Shown here: positions 41,082 to 49,661 of the stretch, one piece after another
Layout of the letters: every line of letters starts with the position of its first letter
Position numbering within the stretch: the stretch's first letter is position 1
Source: Rhodospirillales bacterium
Lineage (GTDB): Bacteria; Pseudomonadota; Alphaproteobacteria; Rhodospirillales; Defluviicoccaceae
Direction: 5' to 3'
NCBI GenBank assembly: GCA_016712595.1
Contig: JADJQT010000008.1
Span: 1 to 58,205 of the forward strand
Length of the DNA: 58,205 bases
Position numbers and translations under genes: made by a program
The notes under the pieces: model-generated
The model's database searches: none
The model's input: only the letters and a program-made list of their open reading frames with translations
Told to the model about the DNA's origin: nothing

Positions 41082-41309
41082 ATGACACCGACGCCGAAGA
41101 CCATCTGGGCCGCGACCGTGCTACCGAAGGCCGATCAGCCGAAATGCGCAGTGCCGCGCTACTGCCGCGAGACGGGCGCCGTCTACTGCTGCGATCGCGG
41201 CCTCACCCGGTGTTTTTTCACCCGGCGGCCGGACGACGTCGCCGAGAACGCGCTGGGCCGGGTCATCGACTTCGCCACCCTGCCGCGGCCCGGCCGGATA
41301 CATCAGTAA
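41082..41309 (+). CDS. Hypothetical cysteine-containing protein, 75 aa
   Basis: GTGAAGGAAAG and AAAGG precede the ATG at 41082. The product has CAVPRYCRETGAVYCCDRGL then TRCFF, five cysteines in ~25 residues, but no recognised family. It is followed after a palindromic operator by the SprT-like gene and lies at the edge of the conjugation region. Confidence 0.45.
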   Translation: MTPTPKTIWAATVLPKADQPKCAVPRYCRETGAVYCCDRGLTRCFFTRRPDDVAENALGRVIDFATLPRPGRIHQ

Positions 41310-41310
41310 A

Positions 41311-41330
41311 TTTGTATCGTACGGTACAAA
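41311..41330. promoter_or_regulatory. 20-bp inverted repeat before the SprT-like gene
   Basis: TTTGTATCGT and ACGGTACAAA pair at 9 of 10 positions and end 14 bases before the ATG at 41345, a position suitable for a repressor that blocks transcription or translation start. Confidence 0.45.
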
Positions 41331-41344
41331 ATTGGGGGTGCCCG

Positions 41345-41980
41345 ATGACCGACCCGACCCGCAGTACCTACGACGGCCTCCGAGAAGCGTACGATTTCTT
41401 CAACCGCCGCCTCTTCGGCGGCAGGCTGCCGCAGTGCCTGATCACCATGCAGCGGCACAGGACGGCGTATGGCTACTTCGCCGGCGGCCGCTTCGGCACC
41501 GTGGACGGCAACGAGACCACCGACGAGATCGCGCTGAACCCGTCGCACTTCCGCAGCCGGACGACCGAGGAGAGCCTCTCGACGCTGGTGCACGAGATGA
41601 CCCACCTCGAGCAGCATCACTTCGGCGCTCCGAGCCGCCAGGGCTACCACAACAAGGAATGGGCCGGGCTGATGCGGGCGGTCGGCCTGATCCCGTCGGC
41701 GACGGCCGCCGAGGGCGGCAAGGAGACCGGCCAGAAGGTCAGCCACTACATCGCCCGCGGCGGCCCCTTCGACCTGGCGTGTCGCGAGCTGCTGCAGCAA
41801 GGCTACTCGGTGCGGTATGTCGAGCTGTGGCGCGACCCGGAGGCGGCGAAGCGAAAGGCCGCCAGCAAGACGAAATACACCTGTCCGGCGTGCGGGCTGA
41901 ACGCATGGGGCAAGCCGGAAATCAGCCTTACGTGCGGCGAGTGCGACGAGCGGATGCAGGCCGATCCCGCCGAGCCTTGA
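41345..41980 (+). CDS. SprT-like zinc metalloprotein
   Basis: The 211-residue protein has the SprT-family layout: FNRRLFGGRLPQCLITMQR near the start, the zinc motif STLVHEMTHLEQHHFG near residue 84, then YHNKEWAGLMRAVGL, and a C-terminal zinc ribbon CPACG / CGECDERM. SprT/Spartan-like proteins act on DNA-protein crosslinks in eukaryotes; plasmid copies are common but uncharacterised. GGGGG precedes the start. Confidence 0.85.
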   Translation: MTDPTRSTYDGLREAYDFFNRRLFGGRLPQCLITMQRHRTAYGYFAGGRFGTVDGNETTDEIALNPSHFRSRTTEESLSTLVHEMTHLEQHHFGAPSRQGYHNKEWAGLMRAVGLIPSATAAEGGKETGQKVSHYIARGGPFDLACRELLQQGYSVRYVELWRDPEAAKRKAASKTKYTCPACGLNAWGKPEISLTCGECDERMQADPAEP

Positions 41981-42008
41981 CGTTTGGGCCGCGGCTGCTG
42001 ATGACGCG

Positions 42009-42359
42009 TCACAGACCGAGTTCGAGATCGTCGTCGACGCCGCGGTCTCGTGTGGTTTTTGCCTTCTGGACGGCGCCACGTCCTTCATCCTGGTTACGCG
42101 CGAGAAGGGCACGTTCTGCCCGCGCAATGCCTTCGCGCTCCATCATCTCGCTGCCAGCCTCTAGGGCCCAGCGCTCCGCAAGCATCTCGGCCCGCGCCTG
42201 GGCGCGGTAATAGCTGGCATTATATCGGTCCTCCTCTCGCTGCTCGTTCTCCCAAGCCTGGATCCCGGCTGCATGGTCGATCCGCTTCTTCCTGCCGACA
42301 TGCTCGGCGATAACGGCCACGGCGCGCGCTACACGCTGCTTTAGCCCGTCTGCGTTCAT
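42009..42359 (-). CDS. Hypothetical helical protein at the end of the trb operon
   Basis: GGAG lies seven bases before the ATG at 42359. The 116-residue product is charged and helical (RAVAVIAEHVGRKKRIDHAA, ARAEMLAERWALEAGSEMME) with no membrane segment or family match. It begins 28 bases after trbL, in the same direction, so it is probably the last gene of the leftward trb operon. Confidence 0.5.
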   Translation of the reverse strand: MNADGLKQRVARAVAVIAEHVGRKKRIDHAAGIQAWENEQREEDRYNASYYRAQARAEMLAERWALEAGSEMMEREGIARAERALLARNQDEGRGAVQKAKTTRDRGVDDDLELGL

Positions 42360-42387
42360 CGGATTACTCCATCGAGACGCGCTCTGA

Positions 42388-43413
42388 TCACCGGCCCGTG
42401 GGCGGGCTGCCGTCCGTTTGCGCGGGACGGCGGGCCTCGGTGCGGCGGCTCATCCCGGAGATGCTGGCTTGGCTGGCGTTGGCGGCCGCAGACATGGCCC
42501 GGAACGTCTCGCCGCCGGCGGCCTTGAGTGCGCTGGTGGCGGGCGCGTCGAGGTGCCCGGCGGCGCTCCGTGCTGCCGCGGCGCCCATCGCCGGCGCCGC
42601 CAGGTAGGTGCCCAGGGAGGCGATCGCGCCGGATGTCAGGGCGTGTGCCAGGCCCATGGACCCGAGCGTCGCCCCAGCCAGGACGAGCGCGCCCCCGAGG
42701 AACGGGGTCGCCGTCGTCAGACCGGCCCCTCCATGAATCGTTATCGAGCCAAACACCATGTTCGCGATCGAGACGATCATCGCCAGCACCATGAGCTGCA
42801 CGGCGCTGTGAACGGCGTAGCGCACGACGCCCGAGGCGAAGCCGGCGGCAGGTACAAAGATGGCTGCCGGCAGGATCACCAGCGATGCGAGGATGCAGAG
42901 CTTGAACAGCGCGAAGGTGAGCAGGACGCTCCCGGCGATGAAGAGAAAAGTCAGAAGCACCGTCCATGACGCCACGACCAGCGGGAGGTAGCTGCCGATG
43001 TGCGCCAGGCACCCTCCGAGCGGCACCGTTCCGCACGACTGATCGGCGAGTTCATTCAGGTCTATCGCGCGGGCGTAGCCGATCGCAAAGATCGTGTCCG
43101 GCGAGTTCAGGAAGACGTCCGGGCTCAATGAGCTGCCTCCGGCGAGCAGGCCGAACTGCACGGCACCAGAGAGGACGTCCTCACCGATCACCTGTGCCGT
43201 CTGGACGACGACGAGATAGAAGCCGCCGGTGATGACCAGCCTGGTGGCGAGGGCCGGCGGTCCACCGCTGCCGAAAGCGATGGTAAGGCCGAGCCAGGCG
43301 ACCCCGAGAACCATAAAACCCCAGGCCATGAACTCGGCGTAGGGCATGATATTGGCTGTGCCGCCCGCGAGGGCCGTGGCGAAGGCGTGGCCGAGCGGTG
43401 CGAGAGCGTCCAT
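42388..43413 (-). CDS. trbL: TrbL/VirB6-family inner-membrane T4SS protein
   Basis: The 341-residue protein has five or more hydrophobic segments, including FMAWGFMVLGVAWLGLTIAF, LVITGGFYLVVV, SWTVLLTFLFIAGSVLLTFA and FKLCILASLVILPAAIFVPA, and an alanine/glycine-rich C-terminal cytoplasmic tail. This is the TrbL pattern (the equivalent of VirB6), the polytopic channel component of the mating pore. It lies downstream of trbK and trbJ as in IncP and Ti trb operons. Confidence 0.82.
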   Translation of the reverse strand: MDALAPLGHAFATALAGGTANIMPYAEFMAWGFMVLGVAWLGLTIAFGSGGPPALATRLVITGGFYLVVVQTAQVIGEDVLSGAVQFGLLAGGSSLSPDVFLNSPDTIFAIGYARAIDLNELADQSCGTVPLGGCLAHIGSYLPLVVASWTVLLTFLFIAGSVLLTFALFKLCILASLVILPAAIFVPAAGFASGVVRYAVHSAVQLMVLAMIVSIANMVFGSITIHGGAGLTTATPFLGGALVLAGATLGSMGLAHALTSGAIASLGTYLAAPAMGAAAARSAAGHLDAPATSALKAAGGETFRAMSAAANASQASISGMSRRTEARRPAQTDGSPPTGR

Positions 43414-43423
43414 GTCAGCGACC

Positions 43424-43642
43424 TCACTTTTCTGGCGACTGCGTGATGAAGGCCGGGTGCTTGACCGCTTCTCGCCCTGCCTTGATGTCGGCCTTTCGCT
43501 GCGCCTGGTAGCGTGCGTCGTCGTCGATCTTCGCCCGCTCCAACGCGTCGTCGGCTTGCATCTTCATGACAAAATAGCCAGCCGCACCCGCCAGGGTGAG
43601 CATGAGCGCGACAGCGATCGCGATGAACTTTCCAGTAAACAT
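43424..43642 (-). CDS. trbK: TrbK-like small membrane protein
   Basis: The 72-residue protein has one N-terminal hydrophobic segment (FIAIAVALMLTLAGAAGYFV) and a charged periplasmic tail ending REAVKHPAFITQSPEK. The position between trbJ and trbL fits TrbK (entry exclusion in IncP), but the lipobox of RP4 TrbK is absent. The tail resembles the end of TrbJ upstream (RAAAANPVVMKQSP). It starts one base after the trbJ stop. Confidence 0.55.
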   Translation of the reverse strand: MFTGKFIAIAVALMLTLAGAAGYFVMKMQADDALERAKIDDDARYQAQRKADIKAGREAVKHPAFITQSPEK

Positions 43643-43643
43643 G

Positions 43644-44411
43644 TCAGCGTCCCCACGTGACTGGTGATTGCTTCATGACGACCGGATTGGCCGCGGCGGC
43701 CCGTCCGGCGGCGATGTCCGCGGCTCGATCGGCCTGGTACTGTTCGTCGTCGGCCTGAGCGGCCGAGTCCTTGACGATCTGCTCAGCCTGCTGCTGCGCC
43801 AGAATGGCGTTGGTTTGCTGCAGCTGGGCCGCAGCCGCGGCCGTGACGTGGCTCTGCGCTTGAATCGCCGCCATGCGGCCGACGGCCTCGGCGGAGTTGT
43901 CCTGTGCCGAGCGGAGCATCGCGTCGTTCTCGACTTTGCGCGCCGCCTCGATGCCGAGGAGTCGCTGGTCCTCATCGATCTGTTTGGACATCTGCGTCCG
44001 CAGCATCGAGGCCGTCCGTCCGGCGTCTCCGGGCAGGTGACCGCCGTTGCGCGACAGCCCGCGCAGCATGCTGGCGCGCTGCATCATTGTCCCGTCCGAC
44101 CCGGCGATCGCCGCCGCCTGCAGCGCCATGCCTTCGGCCCGGTAGTAGTATCCCTGCACCCGAGCGATCGCCGCCATCGGGATGCCGACGGTGTTCTCGA
44201 CGGCGTTGACGTAGGTGTTGACCAGCTCGGCGTAGGTGGCGATCTGCTGGGCGTAATCCGCGGCCCGATCGGCGACCGCCTGGAGATCGGCGCCGAGCGA
44301 CGAAGCGGTGTTCGCCTCCGTGACCGGGTCGGTGACCACCACCTGGGCGTGCGCGACCGGCGTGCCGACCAGCAACATCGCCCCGGCCGTCGCTGCTGCT
44401 GTTCTGTTCAT
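43644..44411 (-). CDS. trbJ: TrbJ/VirB5-family T4SS protein
   Basis: The 255-residue protein has a signal peptide (TAAATAGAMLLVGTPVAHA, cleavage near residue 22) and a long helical body with LGADLQAVADRAADYAQQIA, TYAELVNTYVNAVENT and a glutamine-rich AQQQAEQIVKDSAAQADDEQ. This matches TrbJ/VirB5, a periplasmic minor pilus component. Its start overlaps the trbE stop by four bases (ATGA). Confidence 0.83.
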   Translation of the reverse strand: MNRTAAATAGAMLLVGTPVAHAQVVVTDPVTEANTASSLGADLQAVADRAADYAQQIATYAELVNTYVNAVENTVGIPMAAIARVQGYYYRAEGMALQAAAIAGSDGTMMQRASMLRGLSRNGGHLPGDAGRTASMLRTQMSKQIDEDQRLLGIEAARKVENDAMLRSAQDNSAEAVGRMAAIQAQSHVTAAAAAQLQQTNAILAQQQAEQIVKDSAAQADDEQYQADRAADIAAGRAAAANPVVMKQSPVTWGR

Positions 44412-46816
44412 TCCGCTGCCTCCTGCCAGATCCGTGGCCCGGCGATGCCGCGATGCCGGAGCCAGCGCTCGGCGAACTCCTCGCGCGGCCCGGCCGCCAG
44501 GATCTTGTCGATCAGCTTCGACTCCGCGCCGCTGCCGCCACAGACGATCGCCCGCTCGTAGTCACTGAGCGCGAGCTCGAAGACGCGCCAGTGTTCGCCG
44601 ACCTTGATCGCGTACTCCCGCTTCGGCCGCAGGCCGGCGATAATGCCGATCTGTGTCGGCGTCAGACCGCTGCGCTCCAGCGCCGCCGCCGTTCTCGGCT
44701 CGATTGCCCCGGCCGTCGCGGTGAACAACTTAGTCTTGATCGATGAGTCGATTATGTGGCCGATCGACGAGTGCTCGATGTCGATCATGCTGTGCGTCGC
44801 GAGCACGACCTGCATGTTCTCCCGTCGGGCACGGCGGATCAGCTCGTCGACCTGATCGGCGATCAGCGAATGGCTGATGAACGTCTTGCATTCGTCGATC
44901 ACCACCAGTGTCGGCCGGGCGTCCTCGTAGCTGCGGGCGATCTCGTGAAAGACGCACGCCAGCACCGGCGCGAGCGCCGTCGGGTTCTGCAGCAGCCTGT
45001 CGGTCTCGAAGCACCTGACGTCGGCGGTGCCGCCGACCCGATACTCGGCGTTGTCCAGCAGGTCGCCACACGCGCCGCCGACGCAGAAGACGGCGAGCGC
45101 GTCCTTGATGTCATCGTCCTGGGTCGCGTGCCGCAACGACGTGAGCGTGCGCATCTCAGCGGGTTGGCTGGCCAGGGCGCGCAGCGCGATCGTCAGCTCC
45201 CGCTTCTGCGCCGCCGACGTTTCCAGCCCCTGCTGCTGCAAGCAGCCGAGAACGAACTCGAACGCCCATGACAGCTCACCCGGCTGGTCGATGAACGCCA
45301 GCGGCTGCAGCGAGACCGCGTCGTCGCCGGCAGCGAGCGCATGGAACTCGCCGCCGAGCGCCAACGTCACCAGCTTCGCGACGGAGCCTCGGTCGATATA
45401 GAACACCCGTGATCCGGGATACTTCCGATGCGCGGCGACCATGCTCTTCAGCAGTGTCGATTTGCCGCCGCCGCTCTCGCCGAGGACGACCGCGTGCCCG
45501 AGGTCCGAGCCGTCCTGGTGCAGGCACAGGCGGAACGCCTTGCCGCCGTCCGACATGCACTGCAACAGCGGCGGGCCGTCCAGATGCTCGTCACGGGCCG
45601 GGCCGCACCACGTGGCCGACGACGGCACGATTTCCGCGAAGGAAATCGACGGTCCGAGGAAGCGGTCGAGGCCACCCCGCGGATGTCCCGGCAGCGAGCC
45701 GATCCAGGTGCTCATGGCATCGTCCTCGGCGACCGAGGTGACGAAGCCGGCGAAGATCTGCTGGATGATCCGGCACCGCTCCTTGACCGTCTCGGCGTCC
45801 GGATGGGTCACGGTGACGGTGTGCGTCCAGCGGCCGAAGGTGCAGTCGCCCTGCGCCAGCAGCGCCAGCGCGGCCGCCGATCCTTCCATGTTGGCGATGG
45901 CGGCGAGGTTGTCCTTCGTGCCGTCGTCGTGAAAACGAAAGACGTTGGCGAACACCTTGATGAGGAAGCCCTTGCGGGCCGCCGCCCAGGAGTCGCGCCG
46001 CGCCTCGAGTTCCTGTTCGGCGTCCTCGCGCGACAGCGGCAGCCAGCGGGCGACGTGATTGTAGGGAAAGCCGACGCCGCCGAGCGCCAACAGCATGCCC
46101 GGCGTGAAGCTCGACGGCTGGTCCTTGACCCGGACCGTGCGCAGGTGGTGGCCGCCCAGCTTCGGATAGACCCCCGGCACGAAGGCATCGTCCGTCAGGA
46201 ACTCGGCGAGGAAGATCGGCAGATCCGGCATCGCCAGCGGCCGGTGATCGGTCGACACCCGGCTGTGCAGGTAGGTGATCAGCCGGGCGCCGGTCAGCGG
46301 CTCGCACACCGGCATGACGTCCGAAAGGTGCAGCCGGAACGCTTCGACGCCGGCGCGGAACCGCTCGACTTCCGACCGGTATCGTTTGTCGTCGATCGCC
46401 GCCGCGGGGCCGGCCTGCTCGAACGAGGCCGCCAGCCGGCCGATGGCATCGGGCAGCGGCGCATAGAGCAGGGTGACGACGTAGGTGCTGGCGAGTTGAA
46501 CACCCGGGGTGGTGAACAGGCGGCGCCGCTGTTCGTCGATCGCCGCAGAAACCGGATCGGGAAAGGAAAGTGGCGATTCGTAGGCGAGCGTCTCGTCGCA
46601 GACATCTTCGAACCAAAGCGCCCAGCGCGATCCGAATCGCCGAAGCGCTGAATTCAGCGCCGATCTTGAAGCTACGTTTTGTGTTGGGCTGCTGCTTGCC
46701 CGATCCCTGGGGACGTACCGTAGGCAGGTCATCAGTTCGCCTGCTTTGGTGACGATCGTCCCGGGGTCGATCATCAAGCCCCACGTCAGTGCGTCTGAGA
46801 GTGGCCGATGCGTCAT
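44408..46816 (-). CDS. trbE: TrbE/VirB4-family T4SS ATPase
   Basis: The 802-residue protein has an N-terminal VirB4 domain and a RecA-like ATPase with Walker A VLGESGGGKSTLLKSM near residue 446, Walker B LVVIDECKTF near 640, and HSMIDIEHSSIGHIIDSSIK and late GLTPTQIGIIAGLRPKREYA blocks typical of VirB4/TrbE. It energises pilus assembly and substrate transfer at the inner membrane. It lies between trbD and trbJ with close spacing and appears intact. Confidence 0.9.
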   Translation of the reverse strand: MTHRPLSDALTWGLMIDPGTIVTKAGELMTCLRYVPRDRASSSPTQNVASRSALNSALRRFGSRWALWFEDVCDETLAYESPLSFPDPVSAAIDEQRRRLFTTPGVQLASTYVVTLLYAPLPDAIGRLAASFEQAGPAAAIDDKRYRSEVERFRAGVEAFRLHLSDVMPVCEPLTGARLITYLHSRVSTDHRPLAMPDLPIFLAEFLTDDAFVPGVYPKLGGHHLRTVRVKDQPSSFTPGMLLALGGVGFPYNHVARWLPLSREDAEQELEARRDSWAAARKGFLIKVFANVFRFHDDGTKDNLAAIANMEGSAAALALLAQGDCTFGRWTHTVTVTHPDAETVKERCRIIQQIFAGFVTSVAEDDAMSTWIGSLPGHPRGGLDRFLGPSISFAEIVPSSATWCGPARDEHLDGPPLLQCMSDGGKAFRLCLHQDGSDLGHAVVLGESGGGKSTLLKSMVAAHRKYPGSRVFYIDRGSVAKLVTLALGGEFHALAAGDDAVSLQPLAFIDQPGELSWAFEFVLGCLQQQGLETSAAQKRELTIALRALASQPAEMRTLTSLRHATQDDDIKDALAVFCVGGACGDLLDNAEYRVGGTADVRCFETDRLLQNPTALAPVLACVFHEIARSYEDARPTLVVIDECKTFISHSLIADQVDELIRRARRENMQVVLATHSMIDIEHSSIGHIIDSSIKTKLFTATAGAIEPRTAAALERSGLTPTQIGIIAGLRPKREYAIKVGEHWRVFELALSDYERAIVCGGSGAESKLIDKILAAGPREEFAERWLRHRGIAGPRIWQEAAE

Positions 46817-46819
46817 CAG

Positions 46820-47110
46820 TCAGTCCCCCGTGTAGCGGACCAGTGGCCAGTGATGATGTGTCGCATGCGCCCACCAGTGCGGATCCCGGGCGTATTGCCA
46901 CCGGGCGACCGCCAGCAGCAGGCCGACGGTGATCATCGTCGTCGGCACGGCGACGATGATCCCGACGGTCTTGCTGACAAGCATGAAGACGAAGAAGCCG
47001 GCGACCGCCACGACCGCCGCTTGCTTGCGGGGAATCCCGAACATCAGCGGCTCTTCCTTGAGGAAAGCGAGTGTCGGGAGCTGCCAGTCGTCCGGAGAGT
47101 CGCCGGTCAC
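46820..47110 (-). CDS. trbD: TrbD/VirB3-family T4SS protein
   Basis: A GTG at 47108-47110 overlaps the trbC stop and opens 96 residues: a start with LPTLAFLKEEPLMFGIPRKQ and two adjacent hydrophobic segments (AAVVAVAGFFVFMLV, GIIVAVPTTMITVGLLLAVA), then RDPHWW. That is the TrbD/VirB3 layout, a small inner-membrane protein that partners VirB4. trbE begins three bases after its stop. Confidence 0.75.
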   Translation of the reverse strand: MTGDSPDDWQLPTLAFLKEEPLMFGIPRKQAAVVAVAGFFVFMLVSKTVGIIVAVPTTMITVGLLLAVARWQYARDPHWWAHATHHHWPLVRYTGD

Positions 47111-47565
47111 GACACGATGCCAGCGAGGATGTGCAGCCAGTCCATCGCCGAGATGGCTGCGGGCACGCCGAGCGAGCCGCCGGCGCCGCCGCCGGGAAGC
47201 ACCAGGCCGACGAGCTGGGCGGACGACGCGATCAGCGTGCCGCCACCCGCCCCCTTGAGGCAGGGGCCGACAATCCCGTGATTGCCGGTCGCCATCCCAC
47301 CCCCGGCGCCACACGCCGCGAGCGCAGCGATGGCACCGCCGCACATGGTCGCGTTGTCGACGACGGAGTTGAGCATTTGCGCGATGGCGTTGCCGCCGGC
47401 GGCAAACGCATCGGCGCCGACGAGCACGACGGCGAGGCCGGTCAGAGCGGCAGGGGCGTTTCGGCTTACGGACGCAAGGAAGCGACCGTCTCTGGTGGCA
47501 GTTGTCGGATGACCGCCAGCAACGCCAGCGCGCAGGGGTACGGCGGACTCTTTCCCGTCGCCCAT
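47107..47565 (-). CDS. trbC: TrbC/VirB2-family pilin
   Basis: The frame contains a signal-peptide-like LTGLAVVLVGADAFAAGG, then a small glycine/alanine-rich body with non-polar stretches (GGTLIASSAQLVGLVLPGGG, GVPAAISAMDWLHILAGIVS). Position directly before trbD and composition fit the pilin TrbC/VirB2. The start is uncertain: the ATG at 47565 overlaps the HTH gene in another frame by 100 bases, while internal starts lack ribosome sites. Confidence 0.55.
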   Translation of the reverse strand: MGDGKESAVPLRAGVAGGHPTTATRDGRFLASVSRNAPAALTGLAVVLVGADAFAAGGNAIAQMLNSVVDNATMCGGAIAALAACGAGGGMATGNHGIVGPCLKGAGGGTLIASSAQLVGLVLPGGGAGGSLGVPAAISAMDWLHILAGIVS

Positions 47566-47690
47566 CGGCTGATTGTCGTCAGTGTCACCGCATTGCCGCT
47601 GAGACGGAGAACCAGCTCGCGAAACTCGACCTGGCTCAGACCTGCTTTTTTCAGCGCGTCGCGAAACGTCGTACCGGTTTCTGTGCCCAT
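47466..47690 (-). CDS. Small XRE-like helix-turn-helix protein
   Basis: The 74-residue product begins MGTETGTTFRDALKKAGLSQ and continues VEFRELVLRLSGNAVTLTTI then SRWATGKSPPYPCALALLAV, a clear lambda-repressor-type helix-turn-helix. It is the first gene of the leftward trb operon, next to the divergent promoter region, so it is a candidate regulator of the transfer genes. An ATG 14 codons earlier (47732) is possible. Confidence 0.62.
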   Translation of the reverse strand: MGTETGTTFRDALKKAGLSQVEFRELVLRLSGNAVTLTTISRWATGKSPPYPCALALLAVIRQLPPETVASLRP

Positions 47691-47736
47691 GGCAATCCCG
47701 GAAAATCGAGCTAACGCACTCAGATACAACATTCAT

Positions 47737-47872
47737 TTGCGTCTCGTCCTTCTATTTCGACGCACGGATCGTGCATCCGCCTCGACCGAGGCTGGAGTAA
47801 TATCGTCTTTATGTAAATAAATAATGACGTAAATATGATTTATATTGACGCATACGATATTCGAGCGGCACC
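47737..47872. promoter_or_regulatory. AT-rich divergent promoter region between the two transfer operons
   Basis: The interval around 47800-47860 is very AT-rich (repeated AATAAATAATGACGTAAATA-type sequence) within GC-rich DNA and separates the leftward HTH-trbC operon from the rightward trbF operon. TTGACG near 47849 could be a -35 for the rightward side, and TTTACG with TAAAGA 16 bases apart on the minus strand for the leftward side. Related TGACG motifs occur twice and may be operators for the HTH protein. Confidence 0.5.
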
Positions 47873-48115
47873 ATGGCGAGGCAATATGGAGGGCCGTCCG
47901 TGCCACAAATTCCCATCCCCGACCCGCCGGTAAGGACGACGATCGACGACCCGCTGCCGCAGCCACTCATCGTGGAGATTCGCCTCTACACCAGCCCCGT
48001 CGCCAAAGCGGTGCTGGTCGCCGGGCTTGCCTTCCTCGGCTACTGGTGGGTCAAGCTCACCTGGCTGATGAAGATCCAGCCGCAGCTGAGCGCGTGGTGG
48101 GATTCGGTCCGATGA
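47873..48115 (+). CDS. Small single-TM protein at the head of the trbF operon
   Basis: The 80-residue protein has a proline-rich start (MARQYGGPSVPQIPIPDPPV) and one membrane segment (KAVLVAGLAFLGYWWVKLTW). No family is recognised. Its stop overlaps the trbF start by four bases (ATGA), so it is translated together with the transfer genes and may belong to the apparatus. Confidence 0.55.
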   Translation: MARQYGGPSVPQIPIPDPPVRTTIDDPLPQPLIVEIRLYTSPVAKAVLVAGLAFLGYWWVKLTWLMKIQPQLSAWWDSVR

Positions 48116-48828
48116 CGGCGCTGCGCGTCGGCTGGGATCTCCTGGCGAAAAAACTCAAGAGCCTGGATCGCGGTGCGCCGACCGAGTGGCTCGACGGCCA
48201 GATGGTCGTGAGCGACCGCTGGCAGGCGGCTGCCAGAGACGGCGACCGTCGCTACGACGCGGCGATGCGGCTCGCCGCCTACTGGCGGATGACGACGGTC
48301 GCCGCCGCTGCCATCGGTGTCGGCCTGGCCGGCGGCTGGTGGTGGGAGGCGCAGAAGCCGCAGGTCGAGACCGTCTTCGTGCCGTTCGACCGCATCGGCG
48401 ATCCGGGCGAGGTGTTCGTCGCCCGGGCGGGCGAGCCGCCCGACCTGATGCGGATTTCGGCGGCGGACTCGATCGTCAAGGCGATGTTCGCTCTGTCGTC
48501 CGACGACAACGTCAACGCCGACAACCAGGCGACGCAGGAGCGGGTGATCCGCGGCGATGCGCGCAAGCGGTTCGACGCCTGGCGAGAAGACAGCAAAGAG
48601 GCCGCCAGCGAGCGGCAGGTACTGATCGTCAGCACCAAGCTGAAGAGCCGCGACGTCGTCAATGTCATTTGGGACGAGCTCGATTGGAAGGACGGCCGAC
48701 AGGTCGCGAGCCGGCGCGTCAATGGTGACTTCACTTTGGCGTTCACGGCCCCGCGCACGACCGGCGATGTCGTGCGCAACAAGTCCGGGCTGTTCCTGAC
48801 GCACATGATTTTTGCCGAGGAGCGCTGA
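48112..48828 (+). CDS. trbF: TrbF/VirB8-family T4SS protein
   Basis: The 238-residue protein has a cytoplasmic N-terminus (DRWQAAARDGDRRYDAAMRL), one membrane segment (MTTVAAAAIGVGLAGGWWWE near 62-81) and a periplasmic domain with VFVPFDRIGDPGEVFVA and DVVNVIWDELDWKDGRQV. This is the bitopic TrbF/VirB8 architecture of the inner-membrane complex. The frame appears intact. trbG begins two bases after its stop. Confidence 0.85.
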   Translation: MTALRVGWDLLAKKLKSLDRGAPTEWLDGQMVVSDRWQAAARDGDRRYDAAMRLAAYWRMTTVAAAAIGVGLAGGWWWEAQKPQVETVFVPFDRIGDPGEVFVARAGEPPDLMRISAADSIVKAMFALSSDDNVNADNQATQERVIRGDARKRFDAWREDSKEAASERQVLIVSTKLKSRDVVNVIWDELDWKDGRQVASRRVNGDFTLAFTAPRTTGDVVRNKSGLFLTHMIFAEER

Positions 48829-48830
48829 TC

Positions 48831-49661
48831 ATGCGTCGCCTGCTGCTGACACCGCTCGTCCTCGCCGCCGTCGGTTGCGCGGCGGTCGACGAGAATACCG
48901 GCGATCCCACGGTCATGCCGCCCGACCTGGTCGCGGCGATCACACCGCCGGTACCCGAGCCGCAACCTCCGTCGCCGCCGCCGGTGGTGCAGCGGCCGGG
49001 CCGGACTGGCGTCGCCAAGACGATGAATGCGACCACGGTCTACGCGTTCGAGCCGGACCGGGTCTACCCGGTCACCGTCTCGCCGGGCCGGATCACCGTG
49101 CTGCAGCTCGGGGACGGCGAAGAAATCTCGCGGCAGCCGGTGATCGGCGATCCGGACCCGTCGCGATGGATGGTCGACCTCACCCGCGGTGCCAACGACT
49201 CCGTGGTCGTCCGCAGCGGCAAGCCCGGCATCGCGACCAACATGCTGATCACGACGACGGCCGGCGACTATCAGGTCGACATCACCAGCCGGGCGAATGG
49301 CGGCATGGATCGGGTGCGCTGGACCTATCCCACCGCCGCCCTGCCTGCGGCCAAGGGACGACCGCAGCCGGAGTTCGATCCGAATACGTTTTCGCGCAAC
49401 TTCGAGATCGACGTGCCGTCCGGCGCCGCGCCGAGGTGGAAGCCCGAGTACGTGATCGAGGCGGCCGGCAAGACCTACATTGCCTTCCCGCCGCGGCTCG
49501 GCCCGATGGCCGCGAGTCCCGCGCTGTTCGCCGTCGGCGACGCCGGCAAGACGGCAATCCCGTTCCGTATCCGCAACCGCTTCTACGAAGTCGATACGCC
49601 GCTCACCACCGCCGAGCTGCAGTTGGACGGCGCCACCGTCCGCATCCGGAGGACGTCGTGA
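48831..49661 (+). CDS. trbG: TrbG/VirB9-family T4SS protein
   Basis: The 276-residue protein starts MRRLLLTPLVLAAVGCAAVD, a probable lipoprotein signal with Cys 16. It then has a proline-rich linker and the VirB9 domain: VYAFEPDRVYPVTVSPGRIT, LTRGANDSVVVRSG, MDRVRWTYPTAALPA and IPFRIRNRFYEVDTPLTTAE. TrbG/VirB9 is part of the outer-membrane core complex. The last base of its stop is the first base of the trbI start. Confidence 0.86.
   Translation: MRRLLLTPLVLAAVGCAAVDENTGDPTVMPPDLVAAITPPVPEPQPPSPPPVVQRPGRTGVAKTMNATTVYAFEPDRVYPVTVSPGRITVLQLGDGEEISRQPVIGDPDPSRWMVDLTRGANDSVVVRSGKPGIATNMLITTTAGDYQVDITSRANGGMDRVRWTYPTAALPAAKGRPQPEFDPNTFSRNFEIDVPSGAAPRWKPEYVIEAAGKTYIAFPPRLGPMAASPALFAVGDAGKTAIPFRIRNRFYEVDTPLTTAELQLDGATVRIRRTS

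Noticed and set aside
45428..46651. 407-codon plus-strand frame opposite trbE
   Set aside because: TrbE motifs are intact on the other strand; this frame is compositionally biased and lacks domains.
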